64,000 bases of DNA. Origin: Nitrosospira sp. Nl5. GTDB lineage: Bacteria > Pseudomonadota > Gammaproteobacteria > Burkholderiales > Nitrosomonadaceae. A model generated the notes under the pieces. It was given only the letters and a program-made list of their open reading frames with translations. It was not told the origin of the DNA and made no database searches. Both the position numbers and the translations under genes were made by a program. Positions 27,646 to 36,934 of this stretch are shown here, piece after piece (position 1 is the stretch's first letter; each line of letters opens with the position of its first letter). The stretch covers positions 124,001 to 188,000 of the forward strand of contig NZ_FMVQ01000003.1 of the NCBI RefSeq assembly GCF_900102495.1, in the 5' to 3' direction.

Positions 27646-28290
27646 ATGAATCCAATGCGTTTATTTGTGGCTCTTTTGCTGATCGGCATAAGTCTCGCCG
27701 GTATTTCCGGCGCTCGCGCCGAAATCGTTGAAGGGCGCGATTACACTGTCCTGCCTCACCCCCGGCCAACAGATAGCGGCAAAAACATCGAAGTTCTTGA
27801 ATTCTTCTGGTATGGCTGTCCCCATTGCTACGATTTGCATCCCCACATCAAATCCTGGCTGAAGACAATGCCCAAGGATGTGAGCTTTCGTTATGTTCCC
27901 GCCATCTTTCGCAGCAACTGGGTTCCCGGCGCAAAAGTCTTTTATGCACTGGAGGCCCTTGCGGAAAGGGATAAACTGCATGACAAGGTCTACGACGCTA
28001 TTCATCTGGACAAGATCGATTTGACCAAGGACGAGGTTTTGTTCGACTGGATCGCAAAGCAGGGGATAGACCGGCAAAAATTCATTGATGCCTATAACTC
28101 TTTCTCGGTTCAGAACCAGGTATCCCGGTCCACCCAAATGTCCAAGGACTATCACCTGTCGGGCGTTCCAGCACTGGTGGTGGATGGCAAATACGTGACC
28201 AGCGGAAAAATGGGCGGTACGCCTCATGACACCATTAAAGTTCTGGGTGAACTGATTGAGAAAGCACGCAAGGAGAGGGCGGCAAAATAG
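27646..28290 (+). CDS. dsbA: Thiol:disulfide interchange protein DsbA
   Basis: 214 residues: signal peptide (1-25, ending ARAE), then a thioredoxin fold with active site C58-P-H-C61 in FFWYGCPHCYDLHP and the cis-Pro loop SGVPALVV. It oxidises Cys pairs in periplasmic proteins, several of which are encoded nearby (pilin, Cys-rich secreted protein). A strong ribosome site AAGGAG is 6 nt upstream. 59 bp follow the SPOR gene, so co-transcription is likely. Confidence 0.94.
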   Translation: MNPMRLFVALLLIGISLAGISGARAEIVEGRDYTVLPHPRPTDSGKNIEVLEFFWYGCPHCYDLHPHIKSWLKTMPKDVSFRYVPAIFRSNWVPGAKVFYALEALAERDKLHDKVYDAIHLDKIDLTKDEVLFDWIAKQGIDRQKFIDAYNSFSVQNQVSRSTQMSKDYHLSGVPALVVDGKYVTSGKMGGTPHDTIKVLGELIEKARKERAAK

Positions 28291-28453
28291 CGCCGCGCTT
28301 TTCGGGCCGCCCGCGCAATAATTTGAACAACTCTATTTGATGCCATTCAACCTGCATCCGACCTGTTGCATCAAATGGAGAAGGTCAAGGGGCAAAAGGT
28401 CCCTTTGGATCATGATGCCGCTAAAAAATGCATGATCGACTGCCGGAATCGGA

Positions 28454-29200
28454 TTGAAAGTCATCATTAGCGGCGCATCCAGTGGCTTGGGCAGAGCGCT
28501 GGCGCAACACTACGCGGGCAAGGGCGCAACGCTCGGCTTGATTGCAAGACGCGAGGACTTGCTGGAAACCCTTGCGGCGGAATTATCGGCCACCTCGATC
28601 TATGCCGCCGATGTTCGCGATGCTTCCGCAATCCAGGCGGCTGCACAAGATTTTATGCACCGTTATGGCTGCCCCGATATCGTTATCGCCAATGCTGGGA
28701 TTAGTCGTGGCACCCTCACCGAATACGCCGAAGATAGCGAAGTTTTCGAGGATATTCTTGCCACTAATGTCCTCGGCATGGTCAACCTCTTTCAACCCTT
28801 TGCTGCGGCGATGCGAACAGCCAGGCAAGGCAATCTGGTCGGTATCGCCAGTGTGGCTGGCTATCGCGGTCTACCCGGAGGGGGAGCGTACTCCGCCTCC
28901 AAAGCGGCCGCCATCAGTTATCTGGAAAGCCTGCGAGTGGAAATGCGCGGTAGCGGGGTATCCGTCATTACCGTTTGCCCCGGCTATATTGTCACGCCGA
29001 TGACGGCAAATAATCCCTTTCGCATGCCCTTCATCCTGACGGCGGAAGCCGTTGCCGAAAAAATTGCTGGCGTCATTGAGCGCAAGAAACGATTCGCCGT
29101 GATTCCCTGGCAAATGGCAATCGTCGCGGCAATTCTGAAATTACTGCCCGATTTTATCTACGACCCGATATTCGCCAAGGCGCCGCGCAAGCCGCGATAG
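28454..29200 (+). CDS. Short-chain dehydrogenase/reductase
   Basis: 248 residues with a Rossmann fold: cofactor loop SGASSGLGRALA at residues 6-17, NAG at about 81-83, catalytic Ser (GIASVAGYRG), Tyr and Lys in YSASKAA. The C-terminal part has a hydrophobic segment (WQMAIVAAILKLLPDFIYDP), suggesting membrane association and a lipid substrate; similar proteins are annotated as SDR family oxidoreductases. The start is a TTG with no clear ribosome site; no ATG is available in frame. Confidence 0.85.
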   Translation: MKVIISGASSGLGRALAQHYAGKGATLGLIARREDLLETLAAELSATSIYAADVRDASAIQAAAQDFMHRYGCPDIVIANAGISRGTLTEYAEDSEVFEDILATNVLGMVNLFQPFAAAMRTARQGNLVGIASVAGYRGLPGGGAYSASKAAAISYLESLRVEMRGSGVSVITVCPGYIVTPMTANNPFRMPFILTAEAVAEKIAGVIERKKRFAVIPWQMAIVAAILKLLPDFIYDPIFAKAPRKPR

Positions 29201-29320
29201 AAATCCTGAATCCAGCCTTGCAGAAACCTGAAAGAAGGGAGCCGGCAATTTGCATCCTCGTCTCACGCGCTGCCCCACAGCCCGTCGGCAAGGTTGTGTT
29301 TATTCAGAGTCTCCTTAAGC

Positions 29321-30553
29321 CTAAGCCAGCCGGGCTCTGATCTCGGCAATGCGCGCCTCGCTCACCCTGGCATTGATTGCACTGGGCAAGCGAGCGGGAT
29401 CAGAAATAGTTCTGGTTAACTCGGCGGCAATCGCCCCCGCGTCCACGCTTCTGGCCGCGCTGTATGCCTCGCGCAGCCGCTCAGCCTGGGAGTAAGGCTT
29501 TTCGGCATAGCCAGGCCGTCCATGAAAATCGCATGCGCAAGCTTGCAAAAATTCTTCGAAGCGTTCCGGTTTGCGATAAGCATCCACGCTTTGCAGCATG
29601 TTTGCAATGGTTGCGGGCCGCAACTCCGCCGCTCGATGCACGTCGCCATGGTAGCGCGCGACCAGCAACGCCAGATCACGGGCCTCATTGGGGGCCTTGA
29701 TGCGATCACATAAATCCCGCACCAGCTTGACACTGCGTGCTTCGTGACCGATATGTCGCGGCCATTCCTCCGGTGGCGTCGTGCCTTTGCCAAGATCGTG
29801 CGTAAGGGCGGCAAACCGTACCGGCAGGGAATGATTTTTGGACGCGGCGTGATCGATAACCATCATCACGTGTACCCCCGTATCGATCTCAGGATGATAC
29901 TTTGCTGGCTGAGGTACGCCGAACAGGGCATTCACTTCAGGCATGATCCGAGTCAGGGCGCTGCACTCGCGGAGCGCGTAGAACATGCGCGAAGGCTTAT
30001 GTTCCATTAAGCCGCGGGCGAACTCCTGCCATACCCGCTCGGGTACCAGCGCATCCACTTCACCGTTGTGCACCATCTCGCTCATCAACGCAAGGGTCTC
30101 CGGCGCGATGCGAAAACCGAAGCGGGCGGCAAAGCGAGCCGTTCGCAGCACTCGTACCGGGTCTTCGGTAAAGGCCGGACTGATATGGCGCAGCAGCCCT
30201 GCTTCGAGGTCAGCTACTCCGTCAAATGGATCAATGATGTTGCCGGCCTGGTCCTTGGCAATGGAGTTGATAGTCAGGTCGCGCCGCGCCAGGTCCTCCT
30301 GCAGCGTAACCTCAGGGGAGGCGAAAACCTCAAAGCCCTTGTATCCGCGTGAAACCTTACGCTCGGTTCGGGCGAGCGCGTATTGCTCCTGGCTCTGAGG
30401 GTGAAGGAAAACGGGAAAGTCTTTTCCTACCGGGCGATAACCTAGCCGTACCATCTCATCCGGAGAAGATCCGACGACGACGTAATCATGGTCGGTAACG
30501 GGTAGACCCAGAATCTCGTCGCGTACGGAACCTCCCACCAGATAGGTTTTCAT
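29321..30553 (-). CDS. cca: Multifunctional CCA tRNA nucleotidyltransferase
   Basis: About 410 residues. Adds or repairs the 3' CCA of tRNAs. The N-terminal class II nucleotidyltransferase motif [20 protein letters not shown], the [10 protein letters not shown] segment, and a C-terminal HD domain (THDLGKG) with phosphohydrolase activity are all present, as in the E. coli enzyme. The ATG at 30553 ([12 protein letters not shown]) is preferred; an ATG at 30565 has AAGGA immediately adjacent and adds four residues. Last gene of the slt - epimerase - cca run. Confidence 0.95.
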   Translation of the reverse strand: MKTYLVGGSVRDEILGLPVTDHDYVVVGSSPDEMVRLGYRPVGKDFPVFLHPQSQEQYALARTERKVSRGYKGFEVFASPEVTLQEDLARRDLTINSIAKDQAGNIIDPFDGVADLEAGLLRHISPAFTEDPVRVLRTARFAARFGFRIAPETLALMSEMVHNGEVDALVPERVWQEFARGLMEHKPSRMFYALRECSALTRIMPEVNALFGVPQPAKYHPEIDTGVHVMMVIDHAASKNHSLPVRFAALTHDLGKGTTPPEEWPRHIGHEARSVKLVRDLCDRIKAPNEARDLALLVARYHGDVHRAAELRPATIANMLQSVDAYRKPERFEEFLQACACDFHGRPGYAEKPYSQAERLREAYSAARSVDAGAIAAELTRTISDPARLPSAINARVSEARIAEIRARLA

Positions 30554-30583
30554 GATTTGCGCCATTCCTTGAAGAGCGAATTT

Positions 30584-31522
30584 TTATCGCCCTGCGCGAT
30601 GACGGTAGCGGTCGTACCGTTCGCGTGGCATACGATTCGCCAAATACAGCGGCGCCACCTCTTCCAGCGCGGTGGGGCGGATGCCCCAGACTTCCGCGAG
30701 CTTATTGGGGCCACCACACCCGCAGACGCTGTCTACTTTCATCGAATGATAGTTGTCCCGGGTCATGAGCTTGCCCGGTAGAAACTCCATCACCGACGCT
30801 TCAAGATAGGAGAGGCTGTTGTTGAGGCCGATGATCGCCGGGTTGTGGCCAGTAACTTGCCCCGCATATTCGACCAATTGCCGCAGACTGTAACATTCAG
30901 GGCCGCACAGATCGTACCGCTGGCCAAAAGTATGGGGAGCTGACAGGCTGGCCGCGAATGCACGCGCCACATCTTCGACGAACACCGGCTGGAATTTGGC
31001 ATCGGGCGATGCCAGGAGCAGTACCGGAAGCCGTGCCAGCCTGGCAAACAGGCTAAGCGACGAGTCCCCCGGACCGAATATGACCGACGGCCTGAAGATA
31101 GTCGTCGTCAAGCCTGTCGTCATCACGATCTTTTCGCCTTCTCCCTTTGATCGCAAATAAGCGCTGGGCCGGTCGGCGCCAGCATTTAAGGCGCTCATAT
31201 GCAATAGCCGGGTTATTCCATTGCGATTGCATGCAGCCACGATCTTGCGCGGCAGTTCCACGTGTACGGCGCTAAAATCGCCATGCAGAACGCCGACCAG
31301 ATTGATGACCGCATCCATACCAACCAGCAACCGGTCAAGTTCTGCATCTTCGTGCACATTGGCCTCCACCACGTCCGCCGTCGGCAGGACGAGCAGTTCT
31401 TTTGCGCGCTCTCGGCGGCGGGTCGGGATTCGGATGCCGATTTCCTGCGTTGTCAGCAGGTTGGCGATATGCTTCCCCACAAATCCGCTGCCACCGATAA
31501 TGCATACATTATCGATTTTCAT
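30584..31522 (-). CDS. NAD(P)-binding protein of the complex I NDUFA9-like family
   Basis: 312 residues, extended SDR fold. The dinucleotide loop GGSGFVGKHIANLL lies at residues 9-22, followed by PTRRRERAKEL, LLHMSALNA and the SVIFGPGD stretch typical of the NDUFA9-like group. Members bind NAD(P)H without clear catalytic residues; the classic YxxxK is degenerate here (YLRSKGEGE). Start overlaps the stop of slt by 4 bp (ATGA). The bacterial role is not established. Confidence 0.88.
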   Translation of the reverse strand: MKIDNVCIIGGSGFVGKHIANLLTTQEIGIRIPTRRRERAKELLVLPTADVVEANVHEDAELDRLLVGMDAVINLVGVLHGDFSAVHVELPRKIVAACNRNGITRLLHMSALNAGADRPSAYLRSKGEGEKIVMTTGLTTTIFRPSVIFGPGDSSLSLFARLARLPVLLLASPDAKFQPVFVEDVARAFAASLSAPHTFGQRYDLCGPECYSLRQLVEYAGQVTGHNPAIIGLNNSLSYLEASVMEFLPGKLMTRDNYHSMKVDSVCGCGGPNKLAEVWGIRPTALEEVAPLYLANRMPRERYDRYRHRAGR

Positions 31523-33495
31523 GGGCCTTTATCTTCCTCTTCAGAAACGCTGATGACGGCTGATTTCGGCGCGACTATACCAAGGCGTTGCGTCAGGGTT
31601 TTTACCTGATGGCCGAAGGTGTTGGCGTAATACATGGAGTTGCTCATGACTTTTTTCACGTAGTCGCGGGTTTCGCTGAAAGGGATGGTTTCAGCGTAAA
31701 TTGCGCCTTCCAGCGCCTTTTCGCCGCGCCATTGCCACGGTCGTCTCGGGCCGGCATTGTAGGCTGCGGAAGCCAGCAGCGGCTGGTTGTCGAGCAAAGT
31801 CAGAACGTGCTTGAGATAGTACGTCCCCAACATCAGATTGGTATTCACCTCGTTGGCCAGATTCTTGTGGTATTTCTGCATTCCGATCTTTTTCGCTACC
31901 CATTTTGCGGTGGCCGGCATCAGTTGCATCAAGCCCATTGCCCCGGCGCTGGATCTCGCATCGGCGATGAAGCGGCTTTCCTGCCGGATCAGGCCATATA
32001 CCCAGGCCTCGTCGAGCTCCTGTTGTTTCAGGAGGTCACGCAGCGTATCGCGATGTGGCGCCAGGAAACGCAGGCTGAAATCATGCTGCAACACGGTTTT
32101 GTCGGCGGTATGGATGGCGCGGTCGTAGATTCCATGACGACGTGCGACTTCAGCGGTGGCGAGCAGGCGCTGGTCGTCGAAACCGCGTATTGCCCAGGCC
32201 CATTCGCGCGTGGCCTCGGTACGCAGATTGAGGCGATACAGGGCAAGCGCCCGTTGAATCCCAGGTAGCTTGCCGATTGCGGCAATTTCCTGCGCTGTGG
32301 CTTTATAGGGTTCAGCGGGGGTGCCGATTATTACCCCCATATCCTCTTCCGCCAGCTGACCGTAAAAATTGTGCTCGGTGCTCAGTGGGGCAAGAATAGC
32401 ATTGGCTTCCGCAATTTTGCCTCCGGCTTTGAGCGCCCGTGCCTTCCAGTAACGCCATACGCCTGCCTGTTGTTCCGCGGCAGACATGGCTTCGATTGTA
32501 TCCAATACCAACGTCCAGTTCCCGGTGCGCAGCGCGGCCCGGGTTTTCCAGCCGAGCTGCGCATCCGATAGCGGAACCGGGGCGCTGGTATCGGCCGCTT
32601 CCCTGAACCAATCCAGCGCGCGCGGATTAAGCCTGCGCGCCGCCTGATCCGCCAGGTGCACCATGAAATAGGAATGCTCTGTTTCGTTAAATCGCTCGCG
32701 TATTCTCGGCCAATAGGCATACGCTTGATCCGGACCGTTACGGAGCAGGCGCAACATTGCGAAGAGGGAAATTTCCCGATCGGCGCGAGTCTTGATCTCG
32801 TTCCGGTGTTTTTCCAGATAGCGTAGCGGATTGTCCGCAGCGGCGGTTAATTTGCGTTCATTGAGCGCCTCATTGGCCGGCAGATACTGATTGACGCGCT
32901 TTGCCACGCTCACGTTGCCCGCTTCGAGTGCCAGGCGCAGCCGCGTCCATACATCTTCCACCGTCAACTCTTCCGCAGTAATGAGCGCGTTGAACAGTGG
33001 CGTACAGCTTTCCGGCAGGTCCCGTCCGCTAAACCATAGCGGGCGGACTTCGTCGAACACGCTAAAATCGTTTGCAGCAAGTCGCTGTTCCAGTGGAGCA
33101 GCAAGGCGCTGTTGCAGAGAATAGCAAGTAATTTCGGTATCCCCGTTGACCAGTCCTGGATATGCCTCGGCAAACAGCGCCCATTGCTGTGCCTTGCCCA
33201 GAGTTTTTAGCCACTCACCATGCAGCCGATCGCCGAGAGGGCTATCCTGATAGCGGTAAAGAAATTTTTTGATTGCATCCGCACTCACAGTGATATTCTC
33301 CATCTGCGGACGCAACTGGTAGTAGGCCGCATAGGGTTCCAGCACATGCCCCCGCAGATTCTGCGCGTACGCCGCCACGCGGATGGCATTGCCCGTCTGG
33401 AATGCTTCCCTCATCGCGATAAAATCGTCGTCCTGGCCGGCCATCAGATTTCCAACGCAAACCGCAAAAAAAAGCCCCACCAAAAAATTTCTCAT
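31519..33495 (-). CDS. slt: Soluble lytic murein transglycosylase
   Basis: 658 residues: signal peptide (1-19), a long alpha-superhelical U/L region rich in Ala/Arg/Leu, and a C-terminal lysozyme-like domain with catalytic Glu in RQESRFIADARSSAGAMGLMQLMPATA and the later SAAYNAGPRRPW. It cleaves peptidoglycan to 1,6-anhydro-muropeptides in the periplasm. Coupled to the epimerase gene by a 4-bp overlap. Confidence 0.95.
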   Translation of the reverse strand: MRNFLVGLFFAVCVGNLMAGQDDDFIAMREAFQTGNAIRVAAYAQNLRGHVLEPYAAYYQLRPQMENITVSADAIKKFLYRYQDSPLGDRLHGEWLKTLGKAQQWALFAEAYPGLVNGDTEITCYSLQQRLAAPLEQRLAANDFSVFDEVRPLWFSGRDLPESCTPLFNALITAEELTVEDVWTRLRLALEAGNVSVAKRVNQYLPANEALNERKLTAAADNPLRYLEKHRNEIKTRADREISLFAMLRLLRNGPDQAYAYWPRIRERFNETEHSYFMVHLADQAARRLNPRALDWFREAADTSAPVPLSDAQLGWKTRAALRTGNWTLVLDTIEAMSAAEQQAGVWRYWKARALKAGGKIAEANAILAPLSTEHNFYGQLAEEDMGVIIGTPAEPYKATAQEIAAIGKLPGIQRALALYRLNLRTEATREWAWAIRGFDDQRLLATAEVARRHGIYDRAIHTADKTVLQHDFSLRFLAPHRDTLRDLLKQQELDEAWVYGLIRQESRFIADARSSAGAMGLMQLMPATAKWVAKKIGMQKYHKNLANEVNTNLMLGTYYLKHVLTLLDNQPLLASAAYNAGPRRPWQWRGEKALEGAIYAETIPFSETRDYVKKVMSNSMYYANTFGHQVKTLTQRLGIVAPKSAVISVSEEEDKGP

Positions 33496-33604
33496 AACCT
33501 GCTATAAATAATAAATATGTGAAATGGAAAATTGAATGGGAAGCAGTTCCATCGATTTGCCGACTATCCTTCAACTTTGACGTCTATTGAAAGAATAGCA
33601 CATC

Positions 33605-34969
33605 ATGCCTTATATCAGCCTAAATCCCGCGACCAACAAGACTCTAAAGACATTTACCAGCTGGAATACTCATCAGCTCGCCGCAGTGCTGGAGCAAGCA
33701 TACAACGCTCAGCAGGCCTGGGCGCAAATGGCATTTGCAAAACGCGCGGAGCGTATGAATCGTGCCGCCATACTGCTGCACGAGCGGGCCAATGAATATG
33801 CCGAGCTGATGGCTGTCGAGATGGGAAAGCCACTGCGCGAGGGTCGCGCCGAGGCGGAAAAATGTGCGCTTGCCTGTGATTATTATGCGGTACATGCCGA
33901 GCATTTCATGAAAATGGAGACGGTGCAGACCGATGCGGGCAAAAGCTATGTTTCGTATGATCCGATTGGTGTCGTGCTGGGCGTGATGCCCTGGAACTTT
34001 CCATTCTTTCAGGTGATCCGCTTTGCCGCACCCGCGTTGATGGCGGGTAATGCCTGTGTTCTGAAACATGCTTCCAACGTACCCCAATGCGCATTGGCGC
34101 TGGAGCAACTGTTCCGCGACGCCGAATTTCCTTCGTATCTCTTTACCGCGCTCATGATTGAAGCAGCCGATGTGGCTGACGCCATCGCCAGCCGTTACGT
34201 TCATGCGGTGACGCTTACCGGTTCGGAGAGCGCCGGACGCAAGGTCGCTTCGCATGCGGGTCAGCATTTGAAGAAATGTGTACTGGAGCTGGGCGGATCG
34301 GATGCATTTATTGTATTGAAGGATGCGGATCTGGAGCAAGCCGCCAGTATTGCGGTAAAGTCGCGGTTCCAGAATTGCGGGCAATCATGCATTGCGGCCA
34401 AGCGCATCATTCCCGTTGCGGAAATCGCCGACGAGTTCTTGTCACTATTTATTAAAAAAACGGCAGAGCTGAAAATGGGTAACCCATTGAGCGAAACGAC
34501 CCAGCTCGGCCCCATGGCACGGCTTGATTTGCGGGAGGCGTTGCATCGGCAGGTCACCGATTCCATGGAGCAAGGTGCGCAAGCGATTCTTGGCTGCGAG
34601 CCGGTAGCGGGAGAGGGAGCGTTCTATCCCCCGTCGATACTCGGGCAGGTGACGGCGAAAACCCGGGCGTATCACGAAGAATTATTTGGGCCGGTGGCCG
34701 CCGTAATACGCGCTGCGGACGAAGAGGAGGCGGTTCATATTGCCAATGATACCCGTTTTGGTCTTGGTTCCAGCGTCTGGAGCCAGGACGCCGAGTATGC
34801 GGAGAAAATTGCGCAGCGAATTCAGGCCGGCTGCACTTTTATCAATGGTATGGTCAGATCTGATCCACGTCTGCCTTTTGGCGGCACCAAGGCTTCCGGC
34901 TTTGGCAGGGAGTTGTCTTATCATGGCATTCGAGAATTCGCCAATATTAAAACGGTCTGGATCCGGTAA
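33605..34969 (+). CDS. NAD(P)-dependent aldehyde dehydrogenase (succinate-semialdehyde type)
   Basis: 454 residues. Catalytic Cys in FQNCGQSCIAAKR, the general-base Glu in LELGGSDAF, and NAD-binding TGSESAGRKVA are present. Overall pattern (PLREGRAEAEKCALACDYYA, MPWNFPFFQVIRFAAPALMAGN) is that of the short SSADH group represented by E. coli Sad/YneI. Substrate is inferred from the family only. Convergent with gdhA, ends 11 bp apart. Confidence 0.88.
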   Translation: MPYISLNPATNKTLKTFTSWNTHQLAAVLEQAYNAQQAWAQMAFAKRAERMNRAAILLHERANEYAELMAVEMGKPLREGRAEAEKCALACDYYAVHAEHFMKMETVQTDAGKSYVSYDPIGVVLGVMPWNFPFFQVIRFAAPALMAGNACVLKHASNVPQCALALEQLFRDAEFPSYLFTALMIEAADVADAIASRYVHAVTLTGSESAGRKVASHAGQHLKKCVLELGGSDAFIVLKDADLEQAASIAVKSRFQNCGQSCIAAKRIIPVAEIADEFLSLFIKKTAELKMGNPLSETTQLGPMARLDLREALHRQVTDSMEQGAQAILGCEPVAGEGAFYPPSILGQVTAKTRAYHEELFGPVAAVIRAADEEEAVHIANDTRFGLGSSVWSQDAEYAEKIAQRIQAGCTFINGMVRSDPRLPFGGTKASGFGRELSYHGIREFANIKTVWIR

Positions 34970-34980
34970 CTTCCGGGCGA

Positions 34981-36324
34981 TCAGATTACCCCTTGACCGA
35001 TCATTGCATCCGCCACCTTTACGAAGCCAGCGACATTAGCGCCATCAACATAGCTGACGCTGCCATCTTTGCGGCGGCCGTATTGCAGGCAGGATCTATG
35101 GATGGCCTGCATGATCTCAAGCAGTCTGGCATCCACTTCTTCCCGGGGCCAGGACAACCGCATGGCATTCTGGCTCATTTCCAAACCGGAGGTAGCTACC
35201 CCGCCCGCGTTACTGGCCTTGCCCGGCGCGAATAGCACCCTGTTGTGCTCGAAGCATTTCACGGCCTCCGCCGTGGAAGGCATATTCGCACCCTCGGCGA
35301 CGCAGATCACGCCATTCTTGATCAGCGTTGCCGCATCCTCTTCATTCAGCTCGTTCTGCGTCGCGCATGGCAAAGCCACGTCTACGGGAACGTGCCATGG
35401 GCGCATACCCGGAATAAAAGTGGCTTTTGCGGTTTCGGCATAGCTGCTGATTCGATCATAACGAAGATTTTTGCATTCCATCAAATCATTCAGTTTCTCA
35501 GGAGTAAAACCTTCTTCATCAACCACGGTGCCGCTAGAGTCGGAAACCGTTATCACTTTAGCGCCGAGCGCCATCGCTTTTTCCACTGCGTACTGGGCAA
35601 CGTTACCGGAGCCCGAGATGGAAACCCGCAGGCCATCCAGTGAGCGGCCGGAGCATTTGAGCATTTCCTCGGCGAAATATACCGTGCCATAACCGGTGGC
35701 CTCGGGACGGATCAGGGATCCGCCAAAACTCAGCCCCTTTCCGGTAAAAACACAATCGGCGCGATTAGACAGCTTTTTCATCATGCCGGCCATGAAGCCA
35801 ACTTCCCGCCCGCCAACACCGATATCACCGGCCGGCACATCGATATCAGAGCCGATATGGCGGAACAATTCACACATGTAAGCCTGACAGAAACGCATCA
35901 CCTCTCCGTTGCTTCGACCCTTGGGGTCGAAATTCGCACCGCCTTTACCGCCGCCCATTGGCAGCGTGGTTAAAGCATTCTTGAAAGTCTGCTCGAACGC
36001 CAGAAATTTGAGAATGGAAAGATTGACCGAGGGATGAAAACGCGTGCCGCCCTTGTAAGGACCAATGGATGAGCTGTGCTGTATCCTGTAACCGCGATTA
36101 ACGTTCACCTCTCCGTGATCATCCACCCAGGACACCCGGAAAATAATGATTCGCTCCGCCTCGATAAGGCGATCCAGGATTCCGTGCTCGGCATAACGGG
36201 GGTGCTCGGTGATAAAAGGCCACAGGCTTTCCATGACTTCGGCGACCGCCTGGAGATATTCTGGCTGACCTGGATTATGCCCCGCTATGTAAGCGCAGAA
36301 TTCTTGAAAGCTATGGTATTTCAT
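34981..36324 (-). CDS. gdhA: NADP-specific glutamate dehydrogenase
   Basis: 447 residues, the same length as the E. coli enzyme. The active-site region LPMGGGKGGANFDPKGRS with the catalytic Lys is clear, as are the GPYKGGTRFHPSV substrate segment and the Rossmann loop SGSGNVAQYA. Makes glutamate from 2-oxoglutarate and ammonia; in an ammonia oxidiser this is a main route of ammonium assimilation. Monocistronic. Confidence 0.96.
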   Translation of the reverse strand: MKYHSFQEFCAYIAGHNPGQPEYLQAVAEVMESLWPFITEHPRYAEHGILDRLIEAERIIIFRVSWVDDHGEVNVNRGYRIQHSSSIGPYKGGTRFHPSVNLSILKFLAFEQTFKNALTTLPMGGGKGGANFDPKGRSNGEVMRFCQAYMCELFRHIGSDIDVPAGDIGVGGREVGFMAGMMKKLSNRADCVFTGKGLSFGGSLIRPEATGYGTVYFAEEMLKCSGRSLDGLRVSISGSGNVAQYAVEKAMALGAKVITVSDSSGTVVDEEGFTPEKLNDLMECKNLRYDRISSYAETAKATFIPGMRPWHVPVDVALPCATQNELNEEDAATLIKNGVICVAEGANMPSTAEAVKCFEHNRVLFAPGKASNAGGVATSGLEMSQNAMRLSWPREEVDARLLEIMQAIHRSCLQYGRRKDGSVSYVDGANVAGFVKVADAMIGQGVI

Positions 36325-36770
36325 TATGATCTCCCCTTAGTAACAAAACCATTCCAGCAAGATGTGCATTCTGCCAAATTATGTGCGGAACCGCACTGTA
36401 TTTATCGCGGCGGGTATGAGCGAGCCGCTATTGGGCTGCATGCCGGGCGGGCGGTGAGCCATTGAAAGGATAGGGGGATAGTTTATCCGGAATGTATTTG
36501 AAACGTCTCCGATACCGGAATCTTTGCTGATGCAAGTAAATGGGCGATTAGCCATCGAATTCTTCTAGCAAAGATCAGGATAAGGCCAAAGAAAGCAAAA
36601 CTGATAGGGCAATCATGTCCGTCGAATCAGGCAGGTCGGCCTGTCCAAGTCAGGAAACTTCCAATTGGCAACCGTGTCAGTGTAATTTGAGTTTAACTTC
36701 TCCGCTGAATTTTCCGACTTACGAAGTGCGCAAAACAGCAGCGGAACAATATGCGTCATGCTCCGGTACT
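36325..36770. other. Spacer upstream of gdhA
   Basis: About 450 bases. The gdhA promoter should be here, but I could not pick out a convincing -35/-10 pair. No repeat or RNA gene seen. A plus-strand open frame at 36615-36845 is the shadow of the small minus-strand gene at 36771-36896. Confidence 0.35.
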
Positions 36771-36896
36771 TCAGTGGGACTCGTCATCCTTTTGTTCGTC
36801 ATCTTTTTTACGCGGCCTGGTCCACCAGACGATGGTGATCAGTAGTGCCAGCGCTACGCCCGCTTCCAGCAGTAATATCCACATAGGATCAAGCAT
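36771..36896 (-). CDS. 41-residue single-span membrane protein
   Basis: A short frame that reads like a real small membrane protein: MLDPMWILLLEAGVALALLI opens a hydrophobic helix that ends in a Trp pair and Arg/Pro (VWWTRPR), followed by a highly charged tail rich in Lys, Asp and Glu. The topology rule (aromatic belt and positive residues at the inner face) is satisfied. There is no clear Shine-Dalgarno site at the ATG at 36896. It is divergent from mltA, 38 bp away. Function unknown. Confidence 0.6.
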   Translation of the reverse strand: MLDPMWILLLEAGVALALLITIVWWTRPRKKDDEQKDDESH

Positions 36897-36934
36897 GATG
36901 TATATTTGTCAAACGCAACTTTAACCAAATCGCG

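Noticed and set aside
28375-28470. 31-codon plus-strand frame overlapping the SDR start
   Set aside because: Somewhat protein-like (KKCMIDCRNRIE) but no ribosome site and overlaps a clear gene start.
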